The position numbers and the translations under genes are program-made. The notes below the pieces were generated by a model. The model saw only the letters and a program-made list of their open reading frames with translations. It did no database searches and was not told the origin of the DNA. A stretch of 64,000 nucleotides of DNA, from contig NZ_CANMIW010000005.1 of the NCBI RefSeq assembly GCF_947498005.1, positions 1-64,000 on the forward strand. The letters are read 5' to 3'. Position 1 is the first letter of the stretch. Every line of letters starts with the position of its first letter. Shown here one piece after another: positions 17,562 to 27,773 of the stretch. Source of the stretch: an uncultured Winogradskyella sp. (GTDB lineage Bacteria > Bacteroidota > Bacteroidia > Flavobacteriales > Flavobacteriaceae).

Positions 17562-18824
17562 ATGAGTATCATTCTTAAAGCTGAAAATATAAGCAAACAA
17601 TATAGACTTGGTGTGGTTGGTACTGGTACAATAAGTCATGACATTAATCGATGGTGGGCAGGAATTAGAGGTAAAGAAGATCCTTATTTAAAGGTGGGTT
17701 CAGAAAATGACCGAAGTACAAAAGCAGATAGTGATTATGTTTGGGCCTTACAAGACATTAACTTTGAAGTAAGAAAAGGCGAAGTTCTTGGCATCATTGG
17801 TAAAAATGGAGCAGGTAAAAGTACCTTACTTAAAATTTTATCAAAGGTTACGATTCCTACGACTGGAGTAATAAAAACAAAAGGCCGAATAGCATCACTT
17901 TTAGAAGTCGGTACAGGGTTTCATCCAGAATTAACTGGCCGTGAAAACATATATTTAAATGGTGCTATTTTGGGAATGACCAAAGCCGAAATTAGAACAA
18001 AAGAGGCCGAGATTATTGAGTTTTCGGGCTGTGAAAGGTATGTAGATACACCTGTAAAACGCTATAGTTCTGGGATGCGCGTGCGCCTAGCTTTTGCTGT
18101 TGCGGCTTTTTTGGAGCCAGATATTTTAGTTATAGATGAGGTGCTTGCTGTTGGAGATGCAGAATTTCAGAAAAAGGCTATTGGCAAAATGCAAGACATT
18201 AGTAAAGGAGACGGTCGTACTGTACTTTTTGTGAGTCACAATATGGGAGTTATACAGAGTCTATGTGATGAAACAATTTTATTACATAATGGAAGGTTTG
18301 TAGAGAAAGGGAAAACGGAGCATGTTATTAATACCTATTTAAAGCAAAATATAGGTAATGATGCCGTTTTTAATTTTGATATTCCGAAAAACAATAACAT
18401 TCAAGCCTATGCTACAAAATTAACTATTGTAGATCTAAATGGTAATTTAATGAGTGAAATTCCTATTGGTAAACCATGGAAAGTTAAAATTCATTTTACC
18501 GTTTGTCAAGAAATTAATAATTTGATTATTGGCTTGGGTATGACAGATATGTTGAACGCACCTATTAGAACATCATGGACGCCATCAAATAATTTAACAC
18601 CTGGTGAATATATTGCTGAATTTGTAGAGGATTCTGTGGTGTTTAATCATGGTCGGTATAAATTGAAAATCGGCATTTCTAAAGGATTTCATTCCATACA
18701 ATATCTAGATGAGAATGTTTATATTACAATATCTGAAGTTGTGTATAAGCAAGATAAAACTGTTTTAACAAATGGCAATGGTGTGTTTTCAAATCAGATG
18801 AAAATGAATGTTTATAAAACTTAA
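17562..18824 (+). CDS. wzt: Wzt-type polysaccharide ABC exporter ATPase
   Basis: ATPase partner of the preceding Wzm. It has Walker A GKNGAGKST (80-88), signature YSSGMRVRLAFA (about 167-178), Walker B ILVIDEVLAVGD and the switch histidine in FVSHN. After about residue 265 comes a beta-sandwich Wzt C-terminal domain (to 420), which in characterised systems recognises the modified chain end before export. An insert before Walker A (about 20-60, INRWWAGIRGKEDPYLK) is common in Bacteroidota. The presence of the C-terminal domain implies a chain-terminating modification such as methylation. Confidence 0.94.
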   Translation: MSIILKAENISKQYRLGVVGTGTISHDINRWWAGIRGKEDPYLKVGSENDRSTKADSDYVWALQDINFEVRKGEVLGIIGKNGAGKSTLLKILSKVTIPTTGVIKTKGRIASLLEVGTGFHPELTGRENIYLNGAILGMTKAEIRTKEAEIIEFSGCERYVDTPVKRYSSGMRVRLAFAVAAFLEPDILVIDEVLAVGDAEFQKKAIGKMQDISKGDGRTVLFVSHNMGVIQSLCDETILLHNGRFVEKGKTEHVINTYLKQNIGNDAVFNFDIPKNNNIQAYATKLTIVDLNGNLMSEIPIGKPWKVKIHFTVCQEINNLIIGLGMTDMLNAPIRTSWTPSNNLTPGEYIAEFVEDSVVFNHGRYKLKIGISKGFHSIQYLDENVYITISEVVYKQDKTVLTNGNGVFSNQMKMNVYKT

Positions 18825-18845
18825 GTATAGAATCTAAAAATAAAT

Positions 18846-19562
18846 ATGTTGTTATTGAAAATAAAAAGAAAGTTGAAAAAAGTGTTTACTGATTCAACTT
18901 TTACTGATTTTAAGCAAGAGTCTTATTCACAGACAGGAGAGGATGTTATAGTGAAATTTATATTTGATAGATTGGGAATAAAAGCACCAACGTATATAGA
19001 TATTGGCGCGCATCATCCCTTTAAATTAAGTAATACAGCTTTGCTGTATAAAACAGGGAGTAGAGGTGTAAATATTGAACCAGATCCAGATTTATTTAAA
19101 TCTTTTTTAGAATATAGAAAAGAGGATATTAATGTTAACTTAGGAATTGGCGATACCAATGCAGAATTAGATTTTTACGTAATATCGTCACCAACGTTGA
19201 ATACATTTTCTAAAAAAGAAGCAGAAAGCTATCAAACGGAAGGAAATTATTCAATAAAAGAAGTAAAAAAAATTCAGGTTAAAACTGTTAATAGTGTCTT
19301 AGAAGAATACGTCAACGGAAAATTTCCTCAATTTTTAAATTTAGATGCGGAAGGTATAGATGATTTAATAATTAAATCTATTGACTATGAAAGCAACTTT
19401 CCTATAGTTATTTGTGTTGAAAGTATCTCTTTTTCTACAAATGGAAATGGCATAAAAAACTCGGCATTGATCGAATATATTGTTAGTAAAGGCTATATGG
19501 TTTATGCAGATACATATATCAATACCATTTTTGTTAGAGAAGAATTATGGAGAAATAAGTGA
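18846..19562 (+). CDS. FkbM family methyltransferase
   Basis: A 238-residue SAM-dependent methyltransferase. YIDIGAHHPF (about 53-62) is motif I, NIEPDPDLF the ribose-binding acidic strand, and NLDAEGIDDLIIKS the typical FkbM motif. FkbM-like enzymes in glycan clusters methylate sugar hydroxyls. It directly follows wzt and precedes another methyltransferase, so chain capping by methylation is a reasonable inference; the substrate is not known. Confidence 0.85.
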   Translation: MLLLKIKRKLKKVFTDSTFTDFKQESYSQTGEDVIVKFIFDRLGIKAPTYIDIGAHHPFKLSNTALLYKTGSRGVNIEPDPDLFKSFLEYRKEDINVNLGIGDTNAELDFYVISSPTLNTFSKKEAESYQTEGNYSIKEVKKIQVKTVNSVLEEYVNGKFPQFLNLDAEGIDDLIIKSIDYESNFPIVICVESISFSTNGNGIKNSALIEYIVSKGYMVYADTYINTIFVREELWRNK

Positions 19563-19579
19563 AATTATTAAATTCTGAA

Positions 19580-20329
19580 ATGAATATAAAAAATAAAATA
19601 CGAAGCATTTTCCAAAACAAGTCGCATTCAAAATTGACTGTAGGTAAGCACAATGTAAGTAATAGAAAAGAATGGCTTGAGGGTGTTCTAAAAAAAATTC
19701 CTGAAGGTGGAAAAATATTAGATGCAGGTGCAGGAGAACAACAGTACCGAGGATTTTGCTCTCATTTAGACTATGTGTGTCAAGATTTTGCAGAATATAA
19801 ACCTGAAGCATTAGAAGATGGACTACATAGAGAAAAGTGGGATTACGGGAAATTAGATATTATTTCAGACATTGCATCAATTCCTAGAGAGAATAATTCG
19901 TTTGACGCTATAATGTGTACAGAGGTTTTTGAGCATATTATTAACCCAAGAGAAGCGGTTAAAGAATTTGCAAGACTTTTAAAAAAAGATGGCTTTCTTA
20001 TACTTACAGCGCCATTTTGTAGTCTAACTCATTTTGCTCCTTATCATTTCTATTCCGGATTTAATCGTTTTTTTTATGAAACAGAATTGAAAGCACATGG
20101 TTTTGAAATCGTAGAGATGGAAGCAAATGGGAATTATTTTGAGTTTCTTGCTCAAGAGGTAAATAGACTATCTTATGTCTCAAAGAGGTTTAGTAACGTG
20201 ACCCTTAATTCTAGTCAATTAAAAACCATCAACAATTTAAAAAAAACGTTGCAAGAGCTGTCTGAAAAAGATGAAAATTCCGCAGAATTATTGTGTTTTG
20301 GATTTCATGTGTTGGCAAGAAAAATATGA
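19580..20329 (+). CDS. Class I SAM-dependent methyltransferase
   Basis: A 249-residue protein with motif I GGKILDAGAGEQQYRG (about 43-58), MCTEVFEHIINPREAV and a LKKDGFLILTAPFCS post-motif, as in Methyltransf_11-type enzymes. I chose the ATG at 19580 (MNIKNKI). A GTG at 19559 overlaps the preceding stop and would add seven residues, and cannot be excluded. It overlaps the fucosyltransferase start by ATGA at 20326. A sugar or lipid-linked substrate is inferred from context only. Confidence 0.82.
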   Translation: MNIKNKIRSIFQNKSHSKLTVGKHNVSNRKEWLEGVLKKIPEGGKILDAGAGEQQYRGFCSHLDYVCQDFAEYKPEALEDGLHREKWDYGKLDIISDIASIPRENNSFDAIMCTEVFEHIINPREAVKEFARLLKKDGFLILTAPFCSLTHFAPYHFYSGFNRFFYETELKAHGFEIVEMEANGNYFEFLAQEVNRLSYVSKRFSNVTLNSSQLKTINNLKKTLQELSEKDENSAELLCFGFHVLARKI

Positions 20330-21207
20330 TTTTAATTAGATTAAAAGGAGGTTTAGGGAATCAAATGTTTCAGTATGCATATGCAAGTATACTTGCCAAA
20401 AAGTGCAATTTACCCTTAAAAATAGATACTCAGTTTTTTAGTTTAAGTAAGGATATGGTTGGTGTAACTCAGCGAGAATTTGAACTGACAGTATTCAAAA
20501 ACAGATATCAAATTGCGACTTTAAATGAGATAAATTCATTTACCGAATTGTCTTTTTTTAATAAAATAAAAAGAAAACTAGGTTTTAATTATCCGAAGAA
20601 ACACAATGAAGGTTCAAGGTTGTATCAGGATGAGGATTATAAATTAAAAGCACCTGTTTATGTAAATGGGTATTTTCAGAGTTATAAATATTTCCTAGGT
20701 TATGAAGAATTTGTAAAAAAAATATTTCACTTTTCTACAGATGATTTAGATGCGAAAAACATTAGTTTACTATCAAGGATAGAGGAGGCTAATACTATTT
20801 CCATTCATGTAAGACGTGGAGATTATGTGACGGATTTAAATATTAATAACACACATGGACTTTGTGATATAGAATACTACATGGCATCTATCGATGTATT
20901 AACAAAAGATAACGCTAATTCCACATTAGTTTTCTTTTCTGACGATAGCGATTGGGTAAAAAAGACTTTTTCTCATTTATCAAACCCTAAAATTTTTGTT
21001 AATCATAATACTGGTAGTCATAGTTGGAAAGATATGCTGTTAATGAGTAAGTGTAGTCATAATATTATAGCAAATAGTTCCTTTAGTTGGTGGGCAGCTT
21101 GGTTAAATTCAAATTCAGAAAAAAAGGTTGTTGCCCCAAAACAATGGTTTGCAGACCAAAGTAGAAACACATTTGATTTAATACCAAAAGAATGGATTCA
21201 GATATAA
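20326..21207 (+). CDS. GT11 alpha-1,2-fucosyltransferase-like enzyme
   Basis: Transfers fucose (or a similar 6-deoxysugar) from the GDP form in an alpha-1,2 linkage. The N terminus MILIRLKGGLGNQMFQYA (1-18) and HVRRGDY (about 161-167), which binds the nucleotide, are diagnostic of GT11, together with SSFSWWAAWLN near the C terminus. The start at 20326 is chosen because the family begins with this motif; it overlaps the upstream stop by ATGA. The 293-residue length is typical. Confidence 0.92.
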   Translation: MILIRLKGGLGNQMFQYAYASILAKKCNLPLKIDTQFFSLSKDMVGVTQREFELTVFKNRYQIATLNEINSFTELSFFNKIKRKLGFNYPKKHNEGSRLYQDEDYKLKAPVYVNGYFQSYKYFLGYEEFVKKIFHFSTDDLDAKNISLLSRIEEANTISIHVRRGDYVTDLNINNTHGLCDIEYYMASIDVLTKDNANSTLVFFSDDSDWVKKTFSHLSNPKIFVNHNTGSHSWKDMLLMSKCSHNIIANSSFSWWAAWLNSNSEKKVVAPKQWFADQSRNTFDLIPKEWIQI

Positions 21208-22241
21208 AACAAAGTCCAAAATTAACGGTATTGTTACCTGTATACAATTGTGCTAAATATGTTGGCGCTGCAATTGATAGCGTTTTAATGCAAACCTTTA
21301 AAGATTTTGAATTTATTATTATAGATGATGCCTCTACAGATGATACGCTAAAGATTATTAATACGTATTCAGACGCTAGAATTAAGGTAATTAAACAACA
21401 AAATAACTATGGGATTACTCATAATTTAAATTATGGTTTAACAATAGCTCAAGGCGAATATATCGCTAGAATGGATGGTGATGATATTAGTTTGCCAAAA
21501 CGTTTTGAAAAGCAAATAACGTATTTGGATGCTAACCCAAATGTTATAGTCTGTGGCACTAATTATAAAATTTTAGATACAGATATTATTAAAAATTTGC
21601 CAAGTTCGCATGATGATATAAAGGTAGAATTATTATATGGTAGCTGTTTTGGTCATCCAACAGTAATGATGCGAAGAAGCGTATTTCAGGAAAATAAAAT
21701 AGCGTATAACACTACATTAGAGACTGCTCAAGACTATAATTTATGGGTAAGGTTATTGCAGTATGGTGAATTACATAATTTAACAGAGGTCTTATTAGAA
21801 TACAGAATACATGAAGATCAAATTTCAAAAAAAAGGAAAGTATCGCAGCAAATAGGAGGTGTTAAAACAAAATTTTTGCTGTTAAATTATTTAAAACCTA
21901 ATTTAGACGAAAAAGAACAACATTTGTTAGAGAAAATACTTCTTTCTATTAAGTTAGAAAAAGAGATTTTGGAGTTTAATGAGATTAATACCTTTGTAAC
22001 GAAAACAAAGCAGAAATTAATCAAAGCAAACAGTATAAGATTTTTTAATTCTGTTGGTTTTAATAAGTATTTAAACTATCTAGAACATATTATTATTAAT
22101 GACTACTTCTCTTATAGAGAAAATTTTAAACCAATAATTTTTTTAAATTATTTAAAAGTTAAGAGACGTTTTAATTTTAAATTATCTTTTTACAATGAAA
22201 TTAAACTGTTAACAAAATCATTAGTTTATTTTAAGAAGTAA
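21192..22241 (+). CDS. GT2 family glycosyltransferase
   Basis: An inverting GT-A enzyme. LTVLLPVYNCAKYVGAAIDS (11-30), IIIDDASTDDT and ARMDGDDIS (the DxD metal motif) identify family 2. The C-terminal 120 residues are basic and aromatic, and probably touch the membrane. It overlaps the end of the fucosyltransferase gene by 16 bp, so the two are translated together. The sugar specificity cannot be read from the sequence. Confidence 0.9.
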   Translation: MDSDIKQSPKLTVLLPVYNCAKYVGAAIDSVLMQTFKDFEFIIIDDASTDDTLKIINTYSDARIKVIKQQNNYGITHNLNYGLTIAQGEYIARMDGDDISLPKRFEKQITYLDANPNVIVCGTNYKILDTDIIKNLPSSHDDIKVELLYGSCFGHPTVMMRRSVFQENKIAYNTTLETAQDYNLWVRLLQYGELHNLTEVLLEYRIHEDQISKKRKVSQQIGGVKTKFLLLNYLKPNLDEKEQHLLEKILLSIKLEKEILEFNEINTFVTKTKQKLIKANSIRFFNSVGFNKYLNYLEHIIINDYFSYRENFKPIIFLNYLKVKRRFNFKLSFYNEIKLLTKSLVYFKK

Positions 22242-22275
22242 ATTAGATTCAAAAAAAGATTATAATTAAACTTTA

Positions 22276-23010
22276 ATGAAAAAAGCTTTAAAAGAAATAC
22301 TACCAAATCGGTTTGTTGAATTTATTAAATTAAAAAGACAGAAAAATGCCTTTAAGAACAAGCCTATTAAGGAAACGTTTACCATAATTAATGAGAGTAA
22401 CTATTGGAGAAGTGAAGAAAGTGTTTCTGGAGATGGTTCAGAATTAGCAGTAACCCAACCGTTAATTAGTGAATTACAGCTTTTTTTAGCAAAGCAGAAT
22501 ATTAAATCGATGCTAGATATACCTTGTGGCGATTTTAATTGGATGCAACACACTAATTTGCAAAACATTAAATATATAGGAGGCGATATTGTAGAGAATT
22601 TAATTGCTGAGAATAATTTTAATCATGGCAATGCATCAATTAATTTTTCAGTATTAGATTTAACAAAAGATTCTTTACCAAAAGTTGACGTTATTTTTTG
22701 TAGAGATTGTCTAGTGCATTTATCTTTTAAAGAAATTTATAAGGCACTGGTTAATATTAAAAAAAGTGAAAGTAAGTATCTGTTAACCACATCATTTTAT
22801 AATTGCGATAGTAATAGAGATATCATTACAGGGCAATGGCGAAAATTAAACTTTGAATTGTTTCCGTTTTATTTTAAAAAACCAATCTACGTCATTGATG
22901 AAAAATATACAATGAAAGGACAGAAATATGCAGATAAAACCATGTGTTTATGGGAAGTAAAAGATATCGTAATCCCATTTAAATTAAAATTATATAACTG
23001 GCTTTCATAA
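22276..23010 (+). CDS. SAM-dependent methyltransferase
   Basis: A 244-residue protein. SMLDIPCGDFNWMQ (about 77-90) is motif I, IGGDIVENLI follows as the acidic strand, and VDVIFCRDCLVHLSF is the motif IV region. Relatives are often annotated as class I methyltransferases in polysaccharide clusters. No signal or membrane segment is present. The target hydroxyl or amino group is unknown. Confidence 0.8.
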   Translation: MKKALKEILPNRFVEFIKLKRQKNAFKNKPIKETFTIINESNYWRSEESVSGDGSELAVTQPLISELQLFLAKQNIKSMLDIPCGDFNWMQHTNLQNIKYIGGDIVENLIAENNFNHGNASINFSVLDLTKDSLPKVDVIFCRDCLVHLSFKEIYKALVNIKKSESKYLLTTSFYNCDSNRDIITGQWRKLNFELFPFYFKKPIYVIDEKYTMKGQKYADKTMCLWEVKDIVIPFKLKLYNWLS

Positions 23011-23024
23011 CTGTAAAATAAAGC

Positions 23025-24143
23025 ATGAAAAAAATTAAAATCATTCAACTTTTTGAAGCGTATGGCGATATATATCAGCCGTACATTCCGCCTGTGATGG
23101 AATCTTTAAAAAAGAAAGAAGATTTTGATATGCAGATAGATGTTTTTAAGGAGCATGCAAAGGCAGATGATGTAAATGTTATTCCTGGATATTATAAGAG
23201 AAAGATTAAAGAAAAAGCGTTGTCTTTGTCTAATAAAGGAGCGGTTAAACTAAATTATATTGAGAATAAATATCTTAAAAACAAAGTTGATATAGTGCAC
23301 TTACAGCACTCGTATTTACACAAAAAAGTTAAACGATTACTAGCCATACCAAAAGCTCAAAGACCCAAAATAGTTATTACCCTTAGAGGTGCAGACACCT
23401 ACATGAAGCCATGGATTGATAAAAACTGGGTAAATTTTTATGAAACATATGGTCAGTATGTAGATGCTTTTATTACCATGTCTAAGCATCAAAAGAACTA
23501 TATGCAAAAATGGGGAATACCTCTAGATAAGATTCATGTTATTCCTATTTCTTATGGCAATGCTTTTAAGACCTCAGAACGACTACCAAATACAGAAAGC
23601 ATTCAACTTATTTCAGCGTTTAGAATGTGTTGGGAGAAAAATATAGAAGGTAATTTACGTGTTGTGAAGTTACTAAAAGACAAAGGGCTTAGGGTAAAAT
23701 ACAGTATTTACGGTAATGGTCCAGATGCTTACCAAGTACCTTATTTAATAGATAAATATCAATTATCAGAAGCCGTACAGTATTACGGAAGTATTGAAAA
23801 TAAAGCTTTAAAACAAAAATTAAATGAGGCAGATTTTTATGTACAGCTCAGCCATTCAGAATCTTTAGGTATGTCAATCATTGAAGCACAGACCTATGGT
23901 TTGCCTGCCATAGTTTCAGATAGTGATGGACTTCCAGAAGTTGTTATTCATAATAAAACGGGTTACTGTGTAAAACCCTATGCCATTGAAAAAGCAGCAG
24001 ATTATATAGAGACTTTATGGAATGATTCAGATCTTTATAGATCGTTTTCTTTTGCTGCGGTAAAACACAGTCAGGTTACGTTCTCCATACAAAATGAGGT
24101 CGAAAAATTAAGTCATTTATATCAATCCTTAATGAGCAAATAA
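23025..24143 (+). CDS. GT4 family glycosyltransferase
   Basis: A retaining GT-B enzyme of 372 residues. The donor-binding half (about 190-350) contains ISAFRMCWEKNIEG, YGSIENKALKQKLNEADFYV and the E-x7-E motif ESLGMSIIEAQTYGLPAIVSD (given here by its key glutamates, near 285 and 293). The acceptor domain has HLQHSYLHKK and the glycine-poor N terminus seen in flavobacterial members. It lies 14 bp after the methyltransferase gene. Confidence 0.9.
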   Translation: MKKIKIIQLFEAYGDIYQPYIPPVMESLKKKEDFDMQIDVFKEHAKADDVNVIPGYYKRKIKEKALSLSNKGAVKLNYIENKYLKNKVDIVHLQHSYLHKKVKRLLAIPKAQRPKIVITLRGADTYMKPWIDKNWVNFYETYGQYVDAFITMSKHQKNYMQKWGIPLDKIHVIPISYGNAFKTSERLPNTESIQLISAFRMCWEKNIEGNLRVVKLLKDKGLRVKYSIYGNGPDAYQVPYLIDKYQLSEAVQYYGSIENKALKQKLNEADFYVQLSHSESLGMSIIEAQTYGLPAIVSDSDGLPEVVIHNKTGYCVKPYAIEKAADYIETLWNDSDLYRSFSFAAVKHSQVTFSIQNEVEKLSHLYQSLMSK

Positions 24144-24145
24144 AA

Positions 24146-25990
24146 ATGTGTGGATTTATAGGTGAATTTAGTTTTCAAGAAAGTGATTTATTATCAACTT
24201 CTGCGTTTTCAGATATTTTAGCTTTATCTAAACATCGTGGACCAGATGCCACTGAGATTAAGCGTGGTCAAAATTTTCAATTAGGGTTTAATCGCTTATC
24301 TATTTTAGATCTTTCTCCAAATGGCAATCAACCCAAACAAAGTCCATCTGGCCGTTATCATGTTGTTTTTAATGGAGAAATTTATAATTATAAATCGTTA
24401 GCGGAAACGTATCAACTAAAAAATTTACAGTCTTCTTCGGATACAGAAGTGATTATACATTTATTAGATGTAATTGGTATTAAAAAAACCATAACCCTAT
24501 TAAACGGTATGTTTGCTATTGCCATTGTAGATACTGAAAAAAATACATTTAATCTCACTCGAGATTTTTCAGGAATAAAACCTTTGTTTTATGGTGTAAC
24601 TGATAAAGGTGTTGCTGTAGCTTCTCAGTTTGATCAAGTTTATAAACACCCTTGGTTAAAGTCTAATTTACAACTAAGGCCTTCTATTATGAAGGAGTAT
24701 TTTGGGTTTGGTTATATGCAAGCACCAAATACGGTTTATCAATCCATATTTCAGGTAAATCCTGGAGAATGGATTGTAATTAAAAAAGATAAAACCATCA
24801 AAAAACAGCAGCTTATAAGTTTTGATAAGGTTGCTGGCAATCAGAAGATTGAAGATAATCAAACTGCAACATCATATAATGAATTATTAGGAAACGTTGT
24901 AAAACGTCAATTAATAAGTGATGTGCCAATTGCCACATTTTTAAGTGGAGGTGTAGATAGCCCATTAATTTCAGCGCATGCTAAATCCAATAAAAATGAT
25001 GTTGAAGCTATAACCTTAAAGGTAGATGATGAAACTTTAAACGAAAGCGAAATAGCGACATCATATGCAGAAGCACTAGGCCTAAAGCAAGATGTTTTTG
25101 AGATAAAAGCATCGGAAATATTAGAAAGTATTGATGCCTATTTTGAGAAATGTTCAGAGCCTTTTGGAGATTATTCGTCCTTACCCACTTTTCTCCTCAC
25201 GCAGCATGCCGCCAAAAATTATAAAGTAATGTTGTCTGGTGATGGAGGAGACGAATTATTTATGGGTTATCCAAGATTTAGACAATTTATGGCCCATTAC
25301 TATTTGTATAAACTACCATTCGGACTTAGGAAACCATTGGTACGTTTATTAAATAAAACCAAAATTAGTAAAGTGTCTGCACCTTTTTATTACAAAACTA
25401 TAGGTGATTGGCAAATGGCAAAGCATTTACATATTTTTCCTAATATTTTAGATGATATGTTTCCTGGTGTTGATTATTCTACAGAAATTAAGGCGTTGTA
25501 CAATTTTAAAGAGGTTACGAATAAACAAACGTTGCTTCATAGTTTAAAGCACAACGAGTTTTATGCGCATTTACAACGTGTACTCATAAAAGTGGATCGC
25601 TCTAGTATGGCAAATAGCTTAGAAGTGCGTGTTCCTTTTTTAGACAAAGAGAGTATTGACTTTTCGTGGAAAACAGCATCAAGTTTACCAAAACATAAAA
25701 TTCTTAAAAAAACACTCAAAGATTGTTTAGGTCAGTATGTGCCAAAAACATTGATAAATAAAACCAAAATGGGTTTTATGGTACCTTTAGATGATTGGTT
25801 AAAAAACCAATTAAAGGAAGATGTCCTGTATCATGTGTTTGAGATACCTTTTTATGGCGCAGAATTTTTAGATGAAAATCGAATCAAAGGAGCTGTTAAA
25901 GATTATTATGAAAAGGGATTGTTTTCGGCTTGGGGAATTTGGCATATTTATGCTTGGCAAAAATGGGCTGTTAAACACGTGTATAAGTAA
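24146..25990 (+). CDS. AsnB-type glutamine amidotransferase (asparagine synthase fold)
   Basis: A complete 614-residue enzyme. Cys2 (MCGFIGEF) is the glutaminase nucleophile, the Ntn domain spans about 1-200, and the synthetase domain has the PP-loop LSGGVDSP (about 265-272) and SGDGGDELFMGYPR. In glycan clusters such proteins (WbpS of Pseudomonas aeruginosa O6 is the named precedent) amidate a uronic acid rather than aspartate. With the TviB/TviC-like pair here, GalNAcA amidation is the likely role. A true asparagine synthetase is the alternative. It ends exactly where the next gene starts. Confidence 0.88.
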   Translation: MCGFIGEFSFQESDLLSTSAFSDILALSKHRGPDATEIKRGQNFQLGFNRLSILDLSPNGNQPKQSPSGRYHVVFNGEIYNYKSLAETYQLKNLQSSSDTEVIIHLLDVIGIKKTITLLNGMFAIAIVDTEKNTFNLTRDFSGIKPLFYGVTDKGVAVASQFDQVYKHPWLKSNLQLRPSIMKEYFGFGYMQAPNTVYQSIFQVNPGEWIVIKKDKTIKKQQLISFDKVAGNQKIEDNQTATSYNELLGNVVKRQLISDVPIATFLSGGVDSPLISAHAKSNKNDVEAITLKVDDETLNESEIATSYAEALGLKQDVFEIKASEILESIDAYFEKCSEPFGDYSSLPTFLLTQHAAKNYKVMLSGDGGDELFMGYPRFRQFMAHYYLYKLPFGLRKPLVRLLNKTKISKVSAPFYYKTIGDWQMAKHLHIFPNILDDMFPGVDYSTEIKALYNFKEVTNKQTLLHSLKHNEFYAHLQRVLIKVDRSSMANSLEVRVPFLDKESIDFSWKTASSLPKHKILKKTLKDCLGQYVPKTLINKTKMGFMVPLDDWLKNQLKEDVLYHVFEIPFYGAEFLDENRIKGAVKDYYEKGLFSAWGIWHIYAWQKWAVKHVYK

Positions 25991-26958
25991 TGGTCATGGA
26001 AAAAAAATCGTTAGCAATAGTAATTTCATTAGCAAAAAGTCATATTCATTATTGTAAGGCTTTAATTGCTAGTATAGAGCATTACGGCATTGAAAATGAT
26101 GTCATAGTCATAAAAGATGGCGATTTTCATATAACATCTATTCAAAATAAAAAGCAAGTAACCGTTATCTCTACCAAAGAAATAAATCAGTTCCATGATT
26201 TTAATTTAACAGGTTTACTCACTAAAATAAACATATGCTTTTTGTCTAAAATGGGTCATAAGTATGATTATTATTTGCACATGGATGCCGATTCTATTAT
26301 TACGAGTAATGACTTTAAATTAAAACTAAATGACTTAACAGGAGATTTTTATATTCTACAAGGCAAAGCAATCAACTATAAAGATGAAAAGCTAGCAAAG
26401 CTATTTAACAACTTCGCCTATAATCCAAGTACTTTTGAAAACTTAAAGTTTCATTTGAACCATATGTGGTACTTTTCTTCAGGACATTTTATTATGAATT
26501 CCTATTTTATAGAACAGTTAAAACACTATTTAAAAGTGTATAGGTCTGAGCTAAATACAGGGTTTTCTAAGCAAACACGCTTTAAATTTGGAGACCAAGG
26601 TTTTTTTAATTTTGTTGTAAATCTGTTGTGTTTTGAAAATAAGTTAAATGTAGTAGGTGTAAATAGTGGAATTTATGGCAAGGCAAAGGAAGCACAACAC
26701 CAAATATTAACGCTTAACACAGTAAAGGATAAAATAAACACCAATGTAGATTTTATTCATTTCACTGGTCCGAGTAGAAAGGCAACTTTAAAAGCACATA
26801 ATTTTGGAGCCATATTGTACTTCTTTAATAAGTTGTTTTATAAAAACGCAATGTTTTTCTATTTTGATAATAGACTAAGGATAATTAAATATTACTTTCA
26901 ATCTTTAAAGAAGCGAGTTATTTTAAAGTTGAAAACAATTTTTAAATCGAGTAACTAA
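25990..26958 (+). CDS. Putative GT-A glycosyltransferase, GT8-like
   Basis: A 322-residue protein. YYLHMDADSIITSND carries a DxD motif (about 95-99), and GDQGFFNF and DFIHFTGPSRK near the C terminus fit the GT8-like pattern (acidic Asp and the HFTG region). The overall similarity to well-known GT8 enzymes is modest, so the family call is tentative. The start is ATG overlapping the previous stop; a second ATG two codons on is possible. Confidence 0.65.
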   Translation: MVMEKKSLAIVISLAKSHIHYCKALIASIEHYGIENDVIVIKDGDFHITSIQNKKQVTVISTKEINQFHDFNLTGLLTKINICFLSKMGHKYDYYLHMDADSIITSNDFKLKLNDLTGDFYILQGKAINYKDEKLAKLFNNFAYNPSTFENLKFHLNHMWYFSSGHFIMNSYFIEQLKHYLKVYRSELNTGFSKQTRFKFGDQGFFNFVVNLLCFENKLNVVGVNSGIYGKAKEAQHQILTLNTVKDKINTNVDFIHFTGPSRKATLKAHNFGAILYFFNKLFYKNAMFFYFDNRLRIIKYYFQSLKKRVILKLKTIFKSSN

Positions 26959-26985
26959 AATAAGAACCGAAAACATAAGCTTTTA

Positions 26986-27723
26986 ATGATTAACCATGAA
27001 CATAAGATAATCTATATTCATATTTCTAAATGTGCTGGCACAAGTGTAGAAAATGCATTTGGATTATTAAATCAGCGAGTTAATATAGCGGATTATGAAC
27101 ATCTATATGGTTGGAGTGATAAAGACGAACTCTTTTTGCAGCATGCAACGCCTCAGCAATTATTTGATTTGGGTTATTTAACCAAAGGTGTTTGGGAATC
27201 TTATTATAAATTTATAATTATTAGAAATCCATGGGATAGATTGTATTCTGACTACGTATGGATGCTAAAGCAAATTAAAGGTTATGGGAGTTTTTCTCAA
27301 TTTATAAAACGGGAAGGCGGATTTAAAAAGCGATTGACTCTAAAGGATAGATATTACAGAGGAGATCATCTTAATTCACAAACAGACTATCTAAAATTAA
27401 ATGGAAAATTGATTGAATATGATAAAATTCTTCATTTTGAAAAATTATCATTTGAATTTAAGGAATTAGAAAGAGATTTAAATTTGGAAGACGGTTTTTT
27501 TGAAGCCAAAAAAAAGGTAGCCAAAAAGAAATTTAAGCATTACTCTTTGTTTTATAATAGAAGAAGATTACAACTTATTGAAAAGTATTTTAAGGAAGAT
27601 ATTACAAATTTACCATATAAGTACAAACAAAAATACCGTTATAGTTATAGGAAGAATATGCTCTTTTTATTTTATCATTTCCCATTAAAAACGGCTCTGA
27701 AAAAGATAAACTTAAATTTATAA
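26986..27723 (+). CDS. Carbohydrate sulfotransferase (Sulfotransfer_2-like)
   Basis: Transfers sulfate from PAPS to a sugar hydroxyl. HISKCAGTS (12-20) is the 5'-phosphosulfate-binding loop and IIIRNPWDRLYSDY (about 77-90) the 3'-phosphate-binding segment, as in chondroitin and dermatan sulfotransferase-type proteins. At 245 residues it is a full catalytic domain without signal peptide, so it would act in the cytosol on lipid-linked intermediates. It is one of two unrelated sulfotransferases in the cluster. PAPS synthesis genes are not in the window. Confidence 0.87.
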   Translation: MINHEHKIIYIHISKCAGTSVENAFGLLNQRVNIADYEHLYGWSDKDELFLQHATPQQLFDLGYLTKGVWESYYKFIIIRNPWDRLYSDYVWMLKQIKGYGSFSQFIKREGGFKKRLTLKDRYYRGDHLNSQTDYLKLNGKLIEYDKILHFEKLSFEFKELERDLNLEDGFFEAKKKVAKKKFKHYSLFYNRRRLQLIEKYFKEDITNLPYKYKQKYRYSYRKNMLFLFYHFPLKTALKKINLNL

Positions 27724-27773
27724 AATAATTAGCCACAACTAAATATTGTATAGCTATAGAAAACTCTGATAAA

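Noticed and set aside
19559-19579. GTG start extending the methyltransferase by seven residues
   Set aside because: Overlaps the preceding stop and adds no conserved residues; ATG 19580 preferred.
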